Below are positions 33,419 to 43,913 of a stretch of 64,000 nt of DNA, piece after piece. Positions within the stretch are counted from its first letter, which is position 1. Every line of letters begins with the position of its first letter. The DNA comes from Hypholoma sublateritium FD-334 SS-4. Lineage: Eukaryota; Basidiomycota; Agaricomycetes; Agaricales; Strophariaceae. The notes beneath the pieces were generated by a model, which made no database searches, was not told the DNA's origin, and saw only the letters and a program-made list of their open reading frames with translations. The position numbers were made by a program, and so were the translations under genes. Location: the NCBI GenBank assembly GCA_000827495.1, contig KN817590.1, positions 89,229-153,228 of the forward strand. Reading direction: 5' to 3'.

Positions 33419-34669
33419 TCAAACAAGGCTCCTCCTCTCAACCACGGTACCCATGGCATCATGGTGGGAATTAATATGGGGAGTGGTAGTATGGCGAGTG
33501 GTAACATGAACATCGCTCAGGCTGGTAGTTGAATAGTTGTGGTTAAACATTATTGGGTGTATAACTGGTATGGCAGCGCGGCCGATAGCGGCTGTTGATA
33601 TCTCTGATTCCCTTATCGTCCCCATCCGCGTACGCCGGTAGACCCTACACGCCATTATATTGACGAGGACGACGTATGGAGACCACAGCAACAATTTCAG
33701 GGTAATTGGGATTGCAGGAATGATTGACAAGAAAATGGAAATCCCTGTAATCAACGTGGTCCTGGAGTAAAGGTAAGCGTCTGCCCATGAATATAATCTT
33801 TGTACACTTACAAATAGTAGACCTGCCCGTCGAGATAGAGACTCTTGGTAAATGCCGGGAGGTACTTGCCAAAAATCAATAATTTCAGGCTTTCACGAGG
33901 ACCTGATGGTTTGGCACATGATAACCGACATAAGCGCCAGGAGATGGCGAAAAACACCAGCGTATCATATAACAATGGTGTCAAATTCACGGTGAATGAC
34001 GGCGTGAATCCGCCAGATGTAAAGGAGCAGTATTTGGTGGATCCAACTTCCGCTCCTGTAGTGTTGAATGGAATGACCGCCGCCAGAAGAATGAGCCAGA
34101 AAAAAAAGAATATTGCAACAACAACACGATTTCGGTTGTAGATCGCTCGAAGGCGCAAAAAAAATAGTAATGCCGTGCATGCAAATGCCACTGACGAGCA
34201 CGATGTCACTATTTTGTGGAGCAGGGTACAGTGTCCAATTGGTACACCTTGAATACCGTCGTGTAAATGTGTGTATTTCGGAAGACCGATATATGAACAG
34301 CTTACTTGTAAAGATCACCGAGCCCAGCAAATAACCAACAGCTGCAATTCTTCCATGGTAAATTAGGTTAAAAAGATGAACATTGAAGTGCTCCTCACAG
34401 ACCTGGATGTAAAGTATGCAAGCAAAGGTACATTCAGGCCTGACTTGAAAAAGTGGTAATCGCTGACAATGTTGTCCAAGATGTCCCGTACCAGGAACTG
34501 TACTTTTGATCAAAAAAGTCAGATCAACTTGGAGCAAAAGATTAAGGCTGACTGCAAGAGATCCAACTGCTGCATAGTTTGCTGTCACCGTATCGTTTGC
34601 TTCTTCCAGTATCACAAATGCCGGTATAAGTTGATGGGGTGGGAAGTCGGTCAGGTTCGGGCAAGACAT
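33419..34669 (-). CDS. Multi-pass (seven-helix) basidiomycete membrane protein
   Basis: The 3' exons are clear. One reads VPIGHCTLLHKIVTSCSSVA, then ALLFFLRLRAIYNRN, IFFFFWLILLAAVIPF and LLYDTLVFFAISWRL. It ends FGKYLPAFTKSLYLDGQVYY and joins across an intron ending CTCCAG at about 33769 to ITGISIFLSIIPA...LVNIMACRVYRRTRMG. This is the pattern of a very large basidiomycete family of seven-helix proteins, often with an N-terminal DUF6533-type segment. The 5' part (MSCPNLTDFPPHQLIP, NYAAVGSLAV) fits as the first exon, but the junctions between about 34290 and 34470 do not resolve cleanly, so one exon may be damaged. Function in the family is unknown; a receptor-like role is often guessed. Confidence 0.7.
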
Positions 34670-35680
34670 TCAAGATTGTTGAAAAGATTCAGAGCCGGGG
34701 TTAACACTCTTCTTTGGATATATATACGCCTTGTATACGCCACGATTCTGAATCATATATTCATAGTTGGTCTAATACTGTACATCAGAGAAAATTGCAT
34801 CAGATTGTGGCCGTGATTCATTTGAACTGTCATACCAGGTAATCATCTCAGAAGGCACAGTAATTCCGTCGCTTCCAAAGGGGCGAAAGAATGAGGCATA
34901 AATACAGAGGAAGAGCTACGGCCTCCCACTACAAGTCAGTGTCGCCTGAAATCAAGGTGCTCTTATTCAGAGTAAAATTATTAGGCTGCATTGAATCTTT
35001 ATCATATATTCTGCACCGGAGATTACAAGGAGAAAAGTCTACGAGTGATGTCTATAGATAGTGGCCAGTTGACGAGCAACGCTTTATCAGAAGTATCTCT
35101 GACCAGCATGGCCCATCACGCCGAGTCCGCCTGTCCGGGCCAGCGTCTCACACCCGTCCGAGATCAGCAGGATCCGCTGTTTCGTGCGCACTGCGCGTCA
35201 GAGATCGCGCGCGTCCAACGTTGTGCTACCTACTGCGTTCAAAGTGCACAAAAATATTCCGCGCACTATTTTGGAGTTCGCGATACCATAGCTTTGCGCG
35301 AAATGCATTGAGCGCGCAATTCCCCGGCACAGCTCGTAGTGTAATTTTAGCGGCGCACGATGCTTATCCGAGCCGGGAGCTGTTCATTAAGAGCCGACCC
35401 AAATAAATTTCCCAGTCAATGAAACAATTCCATTGGGCCCAGGCTGCAGGCTGAGGATCGCGATTCGCGGCTCCTATGAATTATTATCCAGGACCAGAGA
35501 TTCCAAAGAAACTCGACTTTTTTAAATTAATCTACTTATCTAGGTTTATATGAATGATTACTCTCAATCACTCTCTGAGCCTGAGATGCAAGTATGAGAG
35601 GTGTACTTACATTGCAGACGACAAGGAGTAACAGTGGCTGCCAGCAATAGCCGATTGATCGACAGTTTTCTCACGGCTTA
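34670..35680. other. Intergenic region, no gene recognised
   Basis: Short ORFs only. Nothing was supported. Confidence 0.35.
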
Positions 35681-35689
35681 TGTAGTCAC

Positions 35690-36960
35690 AAATTGTACTG
35701 TCGGTGTTTTTCGCTGGCGCGTAGGCGCTTGCGGTGTTCACTCCACTCATTTGGTCTTTCTCACCGTTGCTAGTTTCTTACTCTCAAACCCGTCCTCTCG
35801 AATCTCACAGTGTCCCCTCTTTGACATCAAAAGTGACTGGGAGACGAAGCTCATTGCCACAAAGATGGGGCTGCAGCGCGTGGCCGTGCCTTTTTTCTTC
35901 ACACCTGTTCTCTCCTCCCTCGCGACACCTCAATGCGTCTGCTTTTCGGCATTGACTGCGAGGACGATACTTAATTGCAATGAAAACGACGTATATGAAT
36001 AGACGGTTTGGGAATGGCTAGAAATGGGTGGTCGAAATATGGCGATTGCATGTATGCTTGCCGTCTTCAGTCTTGTGCTTCACGCCGTTGTTGTTGTCCT
36101 GTCAAACCCGTCCCCATGATAGCTCAATGCATACACTTTTTGACATTAACAGCCTGTATGGTACTATCCGACTTCCCTGATCATGAAGGCACGCTTTAGG
36201 AATGGGTGGGTGAGGCACGGGGGTTGACCGTTGAATATGTGGTGCGTTAACGTCGTTGATTCTGCACCCACCTTTTCATGAGTTACTTTACACTAACAGC
36301 TATTGGTGCCGCTAGGAATGCTTGTGCATCTGACCCACTAAACCACCTGCTACATCTGCAGACACATATCTGCGTCTGTGGATACTCCCTCGCCGTTCCA
36401 TGTTATATCGCCTAACCTATCCGTCTTTACGTAGCTGCTCCTCTTTTTGATCGACGGTATCACTGCTGCCCATGCCGACGCATACATCCACGCCGAGACA
36501 AACGTACGCGGCCTCAGCACCCCGGCGCGCGGCTCGCTCGATCACTTGGACGAGACGCACTACCGTAGACTTACCCGCCGAGCGCCGACACCCACGTAGC
36601 GAGCTCTAGCTTCATGGTGCACGCGCCCCGTGGCGGCGAATATCGACGGCGACGCACGCGCGGCGCAGTACTCGGCGGTGACCGGCAGCGTCGAACATCC
36701 AGGCCGGTGGAGCGCGAGCGACTTAGCACAGCCTGTGCGGGCGCCCTGAACGCCAGTGCGGGCGGAGCGACGAGGGCAATGGTCAAATTCTCCAGAGAAG
36801 CACGAGCATTTTTGTTGTTCTCTCAAACCCGTCCTCGCAAAATCCTGCAACGTCTTCTCTTTGACTTCGGCAGCGAACACGGTACGGTCTCACTTCTCTG
36901 GTAGCAGTGAAAGTAGAGAGACGCTTAAGGATTGGCTGGCTGAAATGAGAGTTGCAAATG
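35690..36960. repeat. Three dispersed copies of a short repeat
   Basis: C[TC]GTCAAACCCGTCC or CTCTCAAACCCGTCC occurs at about 35781, 36099 and 36820. Each time it is followed about 20 bp later by CTTT[T]TGAC[AT]T and then by an AGGA[AT]TGG[CG]TGG-like motif. The spacing varies. The third copy lies just downstream of a GC-rich stretch (36470-36780). Confidence 0.4.
36470..36790 (+). pseudogene. GC-rich coding-like relic
   Basis: This stretch is much more GC-rich than its surroundings. It reads as protein-like segments (ADAYIHAETNVRGLSTPARG, then AANIDGDARAAQY) broken by stops. The base composition resembles the coding exons of the siderophore acyltransferase gene. No family is recognised. It is probably the remains of an exon. 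Confidence 0.3.
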
Positions 36961-37708
36961 CGGCGGGATGGTCCCTTTCCACCGGAGTCGACGTCCTGGC
37001 TGTCAACCTTCCGTCCGGTGGGGGCCCGCATCTGGCCTGCATTCAAGAAGACGATTCCGGGTCTTTCGATACTTGACGTCCTTGTTTTTGATTAGTAGGT
37101 GCGCATTTTACAACACAATTTACCCGTAGAGGCTCAAGTTTCGCGCGTCGCGCCGTGGTACGCGAAACTGAGTATGGTTGTTCATTGATTCAACGCTGAT
37201 TGTCAACGTTTTCAGGCATTGAATCGCTGACGTCTCTGCTGCCATTCCTTCGGATCTCTTTCATCTTTCGCATCGGACATGTGCGTCGTAATAGTGCACT
37301 GAGCTATGCCCCCTGCGAAGCCAATGCGAAGCATGAGTCAGTGGCTCGTTCTGAGTTCTGATTTTATCCCGTGGCACACGGCGACGTGCAGAATCCAGAT
37401 ATCTTTGGATCAATACCCTTCTCAGATCATATACGGTATGTTTCAACCGTGCTACAATTGCGCGTGCCCATGAAATTATTGCGCACTGTTAATTGTTCAT
37501 ATCGCGCGCTGATAATTTTTGTGCACTTGAACGCCATACTGAGCCGCAAGAATGACCAGCGCAAGTTGCACAAAGCCCAGCCCCTCCCACCCCCACCTCA
37601 ATCTCAGACCTGGCACCAATCGCATGGATTCCTGTTGGATTCCTGCTGAAATCAATCGTCTTATACGCGCCAAGCCTGGCGGTGATCACCAAGCGATCAC
37701 CGCACAAT

Positions 37709-37751
37709 TTATCAGATATCGTGCGCAATATAAAACTGCATCTTATCAGAT
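37709..37751 (-). promoter_or_regulatory. Paired iron-GATA sites and TATA box
   Basis: TTATCAGAT occurs at 37709-37717 and again at 37743-37751. On the minus strand each reads ATCTGATAA, an exact fit to ATCWGATAA, the site bound by fungal iron-responsive GATA repressors (SreA, Fep1, Urbs1). Between them is TATAAAA (37729-37735). The start codon of the siderophore acyltransferase gene lies about 140 bp downstream. The sites therefore straddle the core promoter. Confidence 0.7.
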
Positions 37752-37893
37752 TACAGCTCCCGATGCGCATTCTTCCCTCCTTCTCCCCCAATCGCACAGC
37801 CCGTCTCCGAAAGGCCGCCCCGACGCTCGACGCTCTAATCCAAAACCGTCCTAGCCTCGCGCCCTAGATACCCGTGCCCGTCCCCCCCAAAAA

Positions 37894-39354
37894 ATGGAGC
37901 CCGCAAATGCAGTTAAACGGCGCTTACAGGCGCTCGCGGGCCACACCGCCCCAGTCATACCCCCAATGGGCGCCCCGCTGCTCGTCCTGCCCGACGGCGG
38001 CACCGTCACCGTCGCACACGCGGCGACGAAGGAGGGAAATAACAAGATTCTGCACAACGGCGCGCACATCCTCTCGTACACCCTCGACGCGGACGCGGAG
38101 CTCGCGTTCGACGCCGCCGCCGCGGGGACGCGCTTCCATGGCACGACGACGCACGTCCCGGCGTACCCGCTGCTCACCCTCAGTGCGCCGTCGCGCGCGC
38201 CGCTCGCGCTCGCGGACTGCTGGACGGCGGTGTATGCGCTCTTTACGTTGTTCTACACGCAGGAGCACATCCCCACCGCGCTCGGCGCGATCGACAACGC
38301 GGCGGAGATCCGGGAGTACCTCCTCACCTCCGGCCTGGGGCGCGTGTGTCCTACCCCTCCCACCTCCACTTCCGTCCCTACTCCTACAGCACCAACAACG
38401 AACACAGCAACTGACGTCCTGTTCCTCTCCCGCTCTATGTTCTGGCAGGCCGCGGGTACCACCGGCTTCCACACGCGGCAGCACTGGCTGCTCACCCCGC
38501 GCCCGCCGCTCCCGCCCGTCGCAAGCTACACGCGCTCCGAGCGCGTCATCGCCGTGCACCCGCAGCGCCCCGCGAAGCCGGCCCCGGGAGAGGTGCTGTA
38601 CCGCCGCTGGTGCGGCGCGCTGCGCGAGACGATTGACATCACGTACTTCGACGTCGACGGCGTGCGCGATGGCGACTATGCGTCGGGCGATCAAGGAGGC
38701 GGGGAGGGCGAGGGAGGGGAACGGGTGTCGCGCCACCTCGCGGCGTTCCACCGGTGGCACAACGACGCGCGCGTGAATGCCGCGTGGGGCGAGCGCGGTG
38801 CGCTCGCGGCGCACCGCGCGTACGTCGAGGGCCTGCTCGCGGACCCGCACGCGCTGCCGTGCATGCTCTCCTGGAACGGCGAGCTCATGGGGTACGTCGA
38901 GGTCGTGTACACGAAGGAGGACCACGTCGCGATGAACTACCCCGCGGGCGTCGTGCCCGGCGAGTGGGAGCGCGGGATCCACGTGCTCGTGGGGGAGGAG
39001 AAGTTTCTGGGGAACGGGCGTGGTATGTGTTTGTGTAAATGTGGGTGCATGTGGGTGCTGATAGTTTTTGCTGGCAGCGGAGATCTGGATCCGGTCGCTG
39101 TGCCACTACATCTTCCTTGCGGACCCGCGCACAGACCGCGTCGCCGGCGAGCCGAGCAGCGACAACGTGCCCATCGCGAAGGCCGGGGAGGCGTCTGGGT
39201 TCCACACCCAAACCGTGCGTTTAGCATTCTGTCTTGCCGCTGCTACAGGCTTACTCGTTGCAACCAATGGCAGATCTTCGACTTCCCATACAAGAGGTCG
39301 CGCCTGATCCTCAACCCGCGCGAAAAGTTCTTCACGCTGTGTCGGCTGTGGTAA
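37894..39354 (+). CDS. Siderophore-type N5-hydroxyornithine acyltransferase (GNAT)
   Basis: Exons 37894-39022, 39078-39214 and 39274-39354 give 448 aa in frame, with introns of 55 and 59 nt. The C-terminal half is a GNAT domain of the IucB/MbtK/SidF group: FHRWHNDARVNAAWGERG, MLSWNGELMGYVEVVYTKED, WERGIHVLVGEEKFLGNGRA, then SLCHYIFLADPRTDRVAGEP, GFHTQT and FPYKRSRLILNPREKFF. In fungi such enzymes acylate N5-hydroxyornithine with acetyl-CoA, anhydromevalonyl-CoA or methylglutaconyl-CoA during hydroxamate siderophore assembly. The acyl donor cannot be read from the sequence. The N-terminal half is long, as in SidF-type enzymes. No NRPS, ornithine monooxygenase or transporter gene lies beside it here. 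Codon use is very GC-rich, which creates long antisense ORFs. Confidence 0.88.
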   Translation: MEPANAVKRRLQALAGHTAPVIPPMGAPLLVLPDGGTVTVAHAATKEGNNKILHNGAHILSYTLDADAELAFDAAAAGTRFHGTTTHVPAYPLLTLSAPSRAPLALADCWTAVYALFTLFYTQEHIPTALGAIDNAAEIREYLLTSGLGRVCPTPPTSTSVPTPTAPTTNTATDVLFLSRSMFWQAAGTTGFHTRQHWLLTPRPPLPPVASYTRSERVIAVHPQRPAKPAPGEVLYRRWCGALRETIDITYFDVDGVRDGDYASGDQGGGEGEGGERVSRHLAAFHRWHNDARVNAAWGERGALAAHRAYVEGLLADPHALPCMLSWNGELMGYVEVVYTKEDHVAMNYPAGVVPGEWERGIHVLVGEEKFLGNGRGMCLCKCGCMWVLIVFAGSGDLDPVAVPLHLPCGPAHRPRRRRAEQRQRAHREGRGGVWVPHPNRAFSILSCRCYRLTRCNQWQIFDFPYKRSRLILNPREKFFTLCRLW

Positions 39355-39493
39355 TGTTCCTCGTCGTGTAACTACGTAATTTTCAGTGGGTACAACGCGG
39401 GACGCCTTTTCGGTACACATCTATATACATAATTATTCTCATTGGGACCTACATACCTACGGATTATCTCTACAAATTACACCTCACAGAAAC

Positions 39494-40962
39494 CTAAACA
39501 TCGAACAGAAATTCCTCCCCGCCGCCAATCTCCAGCCCCGCATCCGCAAACACGATCCCATCCGCGTCGTCCACAAGGGGCTTCGGCTTGGCGCGCATAA
39601 CAGCAATAGACGTATGCGGCCTGCGCACTTCCCCTACTCGCCCCGAAAGCACTTTCTTTAATACAGGCGCCTTGGGCCCTACGTGGCCAGCGACACTCGA
39701 CGCCCCTGGGCGTGTCGATGTGACATTCTTTGCCGTTGACGTCAGGGGCGCCTTGGCTTTAGCTGCGGGGAGGGGTCTAGTCGCGGTTGTAGCGGAAGGC
39801 GTGGGCAGACGACGCGCCGCAGCTCCGGGTCGCGTCAGCGCCGCGGGGTTGGGGTTGGAGTGCGTCGAAGTCGCCGAGTCCGAGGGGGCGATACGAGGAG
39901 CAGAACGCGATGCCGCCACGCGCGGCGCGCGCGTAGTCGAGAACGCGCGGGGGTTTTTCGCGAGCTGGTTCTCCGTCTTCGCTTTTGGGAGGGCTAGTGC
40001 AGACAATTCCTTGCGCGCGAGGTAGAACGGATCGTCAGATTCTATAATATGAGTCAGGTCAGATTTGGGGCGCACGCGCAGAGGCATATGGGCATACCAA
40101 GCTCAGGCAGTGGCATGCTATCCCACGTCGGGCTATCCAGCCTTGCCATCTCAAAATCAGGCACCAGCATCTCGTCGTACCGCGGCGCATGTGCGAGCCC
40201 GCGGAGCGTCCTCCCCACCTGCACGTAGTCGGGCAAATCAAAGTCGAATGGCGGGCGATACGGCAGATCTACACGTCCCGCAGTCAGCCGCGACACAGAA
40301 ACGAACGCCGACGCATAACAGCCAACGCACCGAGCGTGTTCGCGTGGCCGTACTCCAGCTCGTCCAGGTCCCCCGCGTCCTCCACGATCGTCGCCTGCTG
40401 CACTGCCTCAGGGACCGCGATCTCCCCGTCGCTCACGTCCCAGTGGCGCCCACTGTTCACGGGCGTCTCGAACCGGCCCGAGTTGCGCGGGTGCTTGGGG
40501 TGCTTGCGCATCGAGCTCGGGCGCTGTGCCGAGTCCGGCGTCCCCGCTCCACTCCCGCCCTCACCAGCACCATCGCGGTGGGGAACAAGTTTTGAGAGCT
40601 TGGTCGCGCCATCGAGCGTCGTCTGGAAGAGCGCGTGCGCGAAGCGGTTGGGGAGCGGCGTCTTGTCGCCGAGCGGGCGCGCGGTCGTCAGCTGGATGCG
40701 CTGCTTTCCGGGCTCTGTACGCGTCCTGTAAGTCGCTACTCGGGACGCAGAGTAGACACAGAATTCACTCACTCGCGGCGGACGCCTGGAACGGCGTCTT
40801 TGGGAACGCAGTGGCAGCGGTGGCGTGCTTGCCCAGTTTGCCGTTGATCGTCGCTGCGCCTGCGTGTGCATTTTCGGCGCGGTTCTTCAGCGCGCGGCCG
40901 GGCGTTTTGGTGGGGAAGTATGCGCCGTCGGCGGGGAGCTGAACGGGGCGTGAGCTCAACAT
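39494..40962 (-). CDS. Disordered basic protein, possibly cell-cycle related
   Basis: Four exons (40769-40962, 40331-40725, 40098-40268, 39494-40041) give 435 aa in frame. The junction between exons 1 and 2 has an equally in-frame alternative. Near the N-terminus is PTKTPGRALKNRAENAH, a basic KTPGRAL motif next to a KEN-like/D-box-like patch. The middle has LPYRPPFDFDLPDYVQVG and MPLPELESDDPFY, acidic and aromatic. The C-terminus is Ala/Pro/Thr-rich and basic. The layout of a basic degron-bearing N-terminus and an acidic aromatic centre recalls securin-like proteins, but no motif decides this. I treat it as a hypothetical nuclear protein. It is tail-to-tail with the acyltransferase gene, about 140 bp apart. 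Confidence 0.65.
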
Positions 40963-41351
40963 TGGAAGGGAGAGAGTGATTTCATATGGTGGTTCAGAGC
41001 AAGAGTAGAGTTGAGCCGCAGAGTACAACTGGTGCTCATGTGACCGCGTAGGGGCGCATCCGGGCCGTATGGCTGGCAAATAATTTCTTATTTCGAAAAT
41101 CGCCCGCAATTGGTGGGAAGTAGCAGTGATTAGGATGTATTAGAAGGGGGTCAAGTAGAATAATACAGGTATGTAACAATTTTTAAAGAAAAGTGGCAAG
41201 CAGGTGTAATGATATAAGTCTATGGGGAACGAATGCAGAATTGTTGGATATAGTATGTATGTACGCAGTCTATAAAAGTGAGCAAAAGTATGGTACCGAG
41301 GTAATTCTCGAAGAAGAGTTCAAGTCAAAAAAAACAGACCTAGCCCGCGTA
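40963..41351. other. Intergenic region
   Basis: Upstream region of the disordered protein gene and downstream region of the SAMHD1-like gene. No other feature seen. Confidence 0.5.
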
Positions 41352-43552
41352 TCACCTACGCCGCTTGTGCGTGCCACTGGCAGACGCAGCGCCCTCCTCC
41401 AACTGCCGCTTGCCCCCGCTCACGCGCCGCGTCGCCCGCGTCGGGCTCGGCGGCACGAACGTCGGCTCCACCGTCGTGAACGAGTTATTCGAGAAGGGCG
41501 TCGACACCGCACCGCTGCCGCCAGGGATTAGCGTCAGGCTCGCCTTGCGCGAGGGCGCCGGCGGCGTGGAGGGGGCCTCCGTCGCGGGCGGCGTGGGCAC
41601 GGCCGTGCCCCCCGTGACGGTGACGGCAGCGGAAACGGTGGTTCCGAGCTCTGCCTCTTCTAGCGCCTGCATCTTCGCGAGGATCGCGCGGTAGCCTGCC
41701 TGGATGAGCCCGAAAAGCTCGGCGTTCTTGGTATAGATACGGAGGAGGTCTTCTGCGAAGTATTGTGGCATCAGATTCGAGTACTCGCCGCGGCTGGCCT
41801 TCATGCTCTCTGAAATATGATAGTGATCAGTTTAGTGATTGTGCAGGAATATAATCGGCCACTTACCATTGGGTTTCCGCTTCGAATAAAACTTCACAAA
41901 GTCCAAAACGTTCTTCTCTTTCATGCCGCAGTGAAGAGTCGAAAAGGAAACAATGACGTCGGAGACCGTCAAGCTTGCAGCATTTGGCAACACGACGACC
42001 TGTCCATCCTCGTCGATTATAGGGTACTGTGACGAACCATGTACAGCCTCGACGATGTGCTCTCGAGTGACATGCTTTTTAAAAAGGTCGCGGAATGGCC
42101 AGTCAATGGTCTTGTGGTCCACACAGATATAGAGGTCGCGAGAGTGTATTCGGTCCATAATTGCACGAGATTCCGCAAGCTCCTGAGGACAAAGATTAAT
42201 TTCCATCAAGAAATATCTGACAGCGACTTGCCGGTTCCTCAGAAGCCTCTATTCGAGACATGATGTGATCAGTCAAATGGAGAAACTTTTCCGGCTTGAA
42301 AACATCTTCGGCAATGTGAAGGACTGGTTCAGCGGCGAGGAGCGCATCTATGAGCATAAACTCAATGGCGACGGCTGTAAACGAGGTGTTCAGAAAGTNA
42401 CGANTTGTTGTTGCTCTAACGAGGAAGTTTACCTGTTTTGTGATTATAAATCAACTTGTGCAATTTAAATCGCGCCTGTCCTAGCTCGTAGACACTATTG
42501 GCGTCTTTGATCGCATAGCAGATCTCGTTGTTGATAACTCTCGCAGATTTCACAAATCTGTGAACAACGTAGCTNTAATGAAAATTATCAGGTTTGAGGA
42601 ACAAGCCCGACGCACCGTGTTAGCGAAAGATGAATCGGATCGCCGATCATATGCGAATCACGATGAAAGTAATCCAGTTTGTCAACGTCGATGCCATTGC
42701 GTTTATTGGCCACTATGTCGAACAAAAAACCTTTCTCATGCGGGCTACGCTGAGTTACAAAAAAATATCGACTTCGTGGCGGAAGAGTAAGCTTACGCTC
42801 GTGCGCGCTCTCCTGATATTAATGCTTTGATAAAGCGTTGATCTTCAAGGGCAATTTTGATGTTGTTATCGCTGACGAGGTAATCAAGCATCATCTCGGA
42901 CCCGTCTTCGTGTTTCCATGATTTCCCGGTACCTGCACTGGACGAAATGTGGGTTAAGGAAAGGTACGTCGAAAGAATTCTACTCACAGTGCGATGGGTA
43001 TGAAGCTCCCATCCCATACATGACTCCATGGGCCGTGACCAAGATCATGACAGAGGCCTGCAAGTTCTACGCAATCAACGTCACGGTCGGTGAGCTTGAG
43101 TTCTGGCTGAGAGTCCTTGATATGCGTTGCCATAGTACGCGCGAGATGTGCAACACCTACATGTAGAAGTGAGTTCAGGGAGTATTAGATTATATGTCAT
43201 GCCAGTAAACGCACCCAGCGAATGTTCAAACCGCGTATGAGTTGCTCCTGGCCAGACATAAGCTGTTGTACCGAGCTGCTTGATGTTGCGAAGTCGTTGG
43301 AATTGTTTCCTGGTACGATTCCTTGGAAGAGTGCTTAGTGAAGTTGCAAGTTTGGCACATACGTGTCGATAAAACGAGATAGTGTTGCAGACACTGTAAC
43401 TGCATGAAGAACATCAAGCTAAGCTGCACCCCTTCGTACCAGCCCTAGTACTAACTGTAATCGTGGATGGGATCCTTAATCGCCCGGCTGGATACACGTG
43501 GGTGCTCATCAGCGTAATCTTTGGGATTCTCGCCTCCATCAAATATGTTCAT
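41352..43552 (-). CDS. SAMHD1: SAMHD1-like HD-domain dNTP triphosphohydrolase
   Basis: Ten exons (43456-43552, 43363-43399, 43215-43309, 42988-43156, 42797-42937, 42616-42744, 42433-42572, 42232-42374, 41867-42182, 41352-41809) give 574 aa with every phase consistent. The N-terminus has IKDPIHDYI and [20 protein letters not shown]. The HD-domain metal ligands are in [21 protein letters not shown] and the later [19 protein letters not shown]. The regulatory C-lobe follows ([29 protein letters not shown]). The family hydrolyses dNTPs to deoxynucleoside plus triphosphate and controls dNTP pools. An N-terminal SAM domain is absent, as is usual outside animals. The intron at 42183-42231 uses a GC donor. 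The C-terminal 110 residues are disordered and end GTHKRRR, a possible nuclear signal. Ambiguous bases fall in two introns. Confidence 0.93.
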
Positions 43553-43913
43553 CTTGAAGGGACGAGTTGGGTAGTACGAGGCGAAACAAAGGGGCTGCGT
43601 TTAAGGAAGGGATGGTGTACTGAGTAAACCCGAATGAGCGAGGATGAAACAAAGGGGAGAAATTTAGGCCTACATGCCAGGTGCAAGGTGTTGGTCAAAG
43701 ATAGAAGCCGAGTCGGCGAGATTGATTACGGGGAAGACAGGCATGAAAGAAAAAGCAGCTGAAAGGCCCGGGAAGTTGGAACGCGCTTTGTTCTGAGCCA
43801 CGTGGTCGTGGCACTGTAAATGCACGCGTCTATCTATTTTTACACCATCACCGACTGGTCATCGACATTTGAATGTTATCGAATCTCTACTCGTGCTCTC
43901 GTAAATGTAATTA
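43553..43913. other. Short intergenic region
   Basis: Promoter side of the SAMHD1-like gene and 3' side of FunK1 kinase D. No motif stood out. Confidence 0.5.

Noticed and set aside
33296..33532. 78-codon + ORF (MYEFIELTWKLELTE)
   Set aside because: It overlaps the 3' end of the seven-helix gene on the other strand and shows no family features or splice context.
37924..38982. 352-codon minus-strand ORF opposite the acyltransferase gene
   Set aside because: It is antisense to a well-supported GNAT enzyme. The Arg/Val-rich composition is the expected shadow of GC-rich codons, and the 300-codon + frame at 37874-38776 is rejected for the same reason.
43310..43362. Shorter 41-nt version of SAMHD1-like intron 2 (acceptor at 43322)
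   Set aside because: Both acceptors keep frame, but the downstream one gives a 53-nt intron and the family-like [15 protein letters not shown] without four extra residues.
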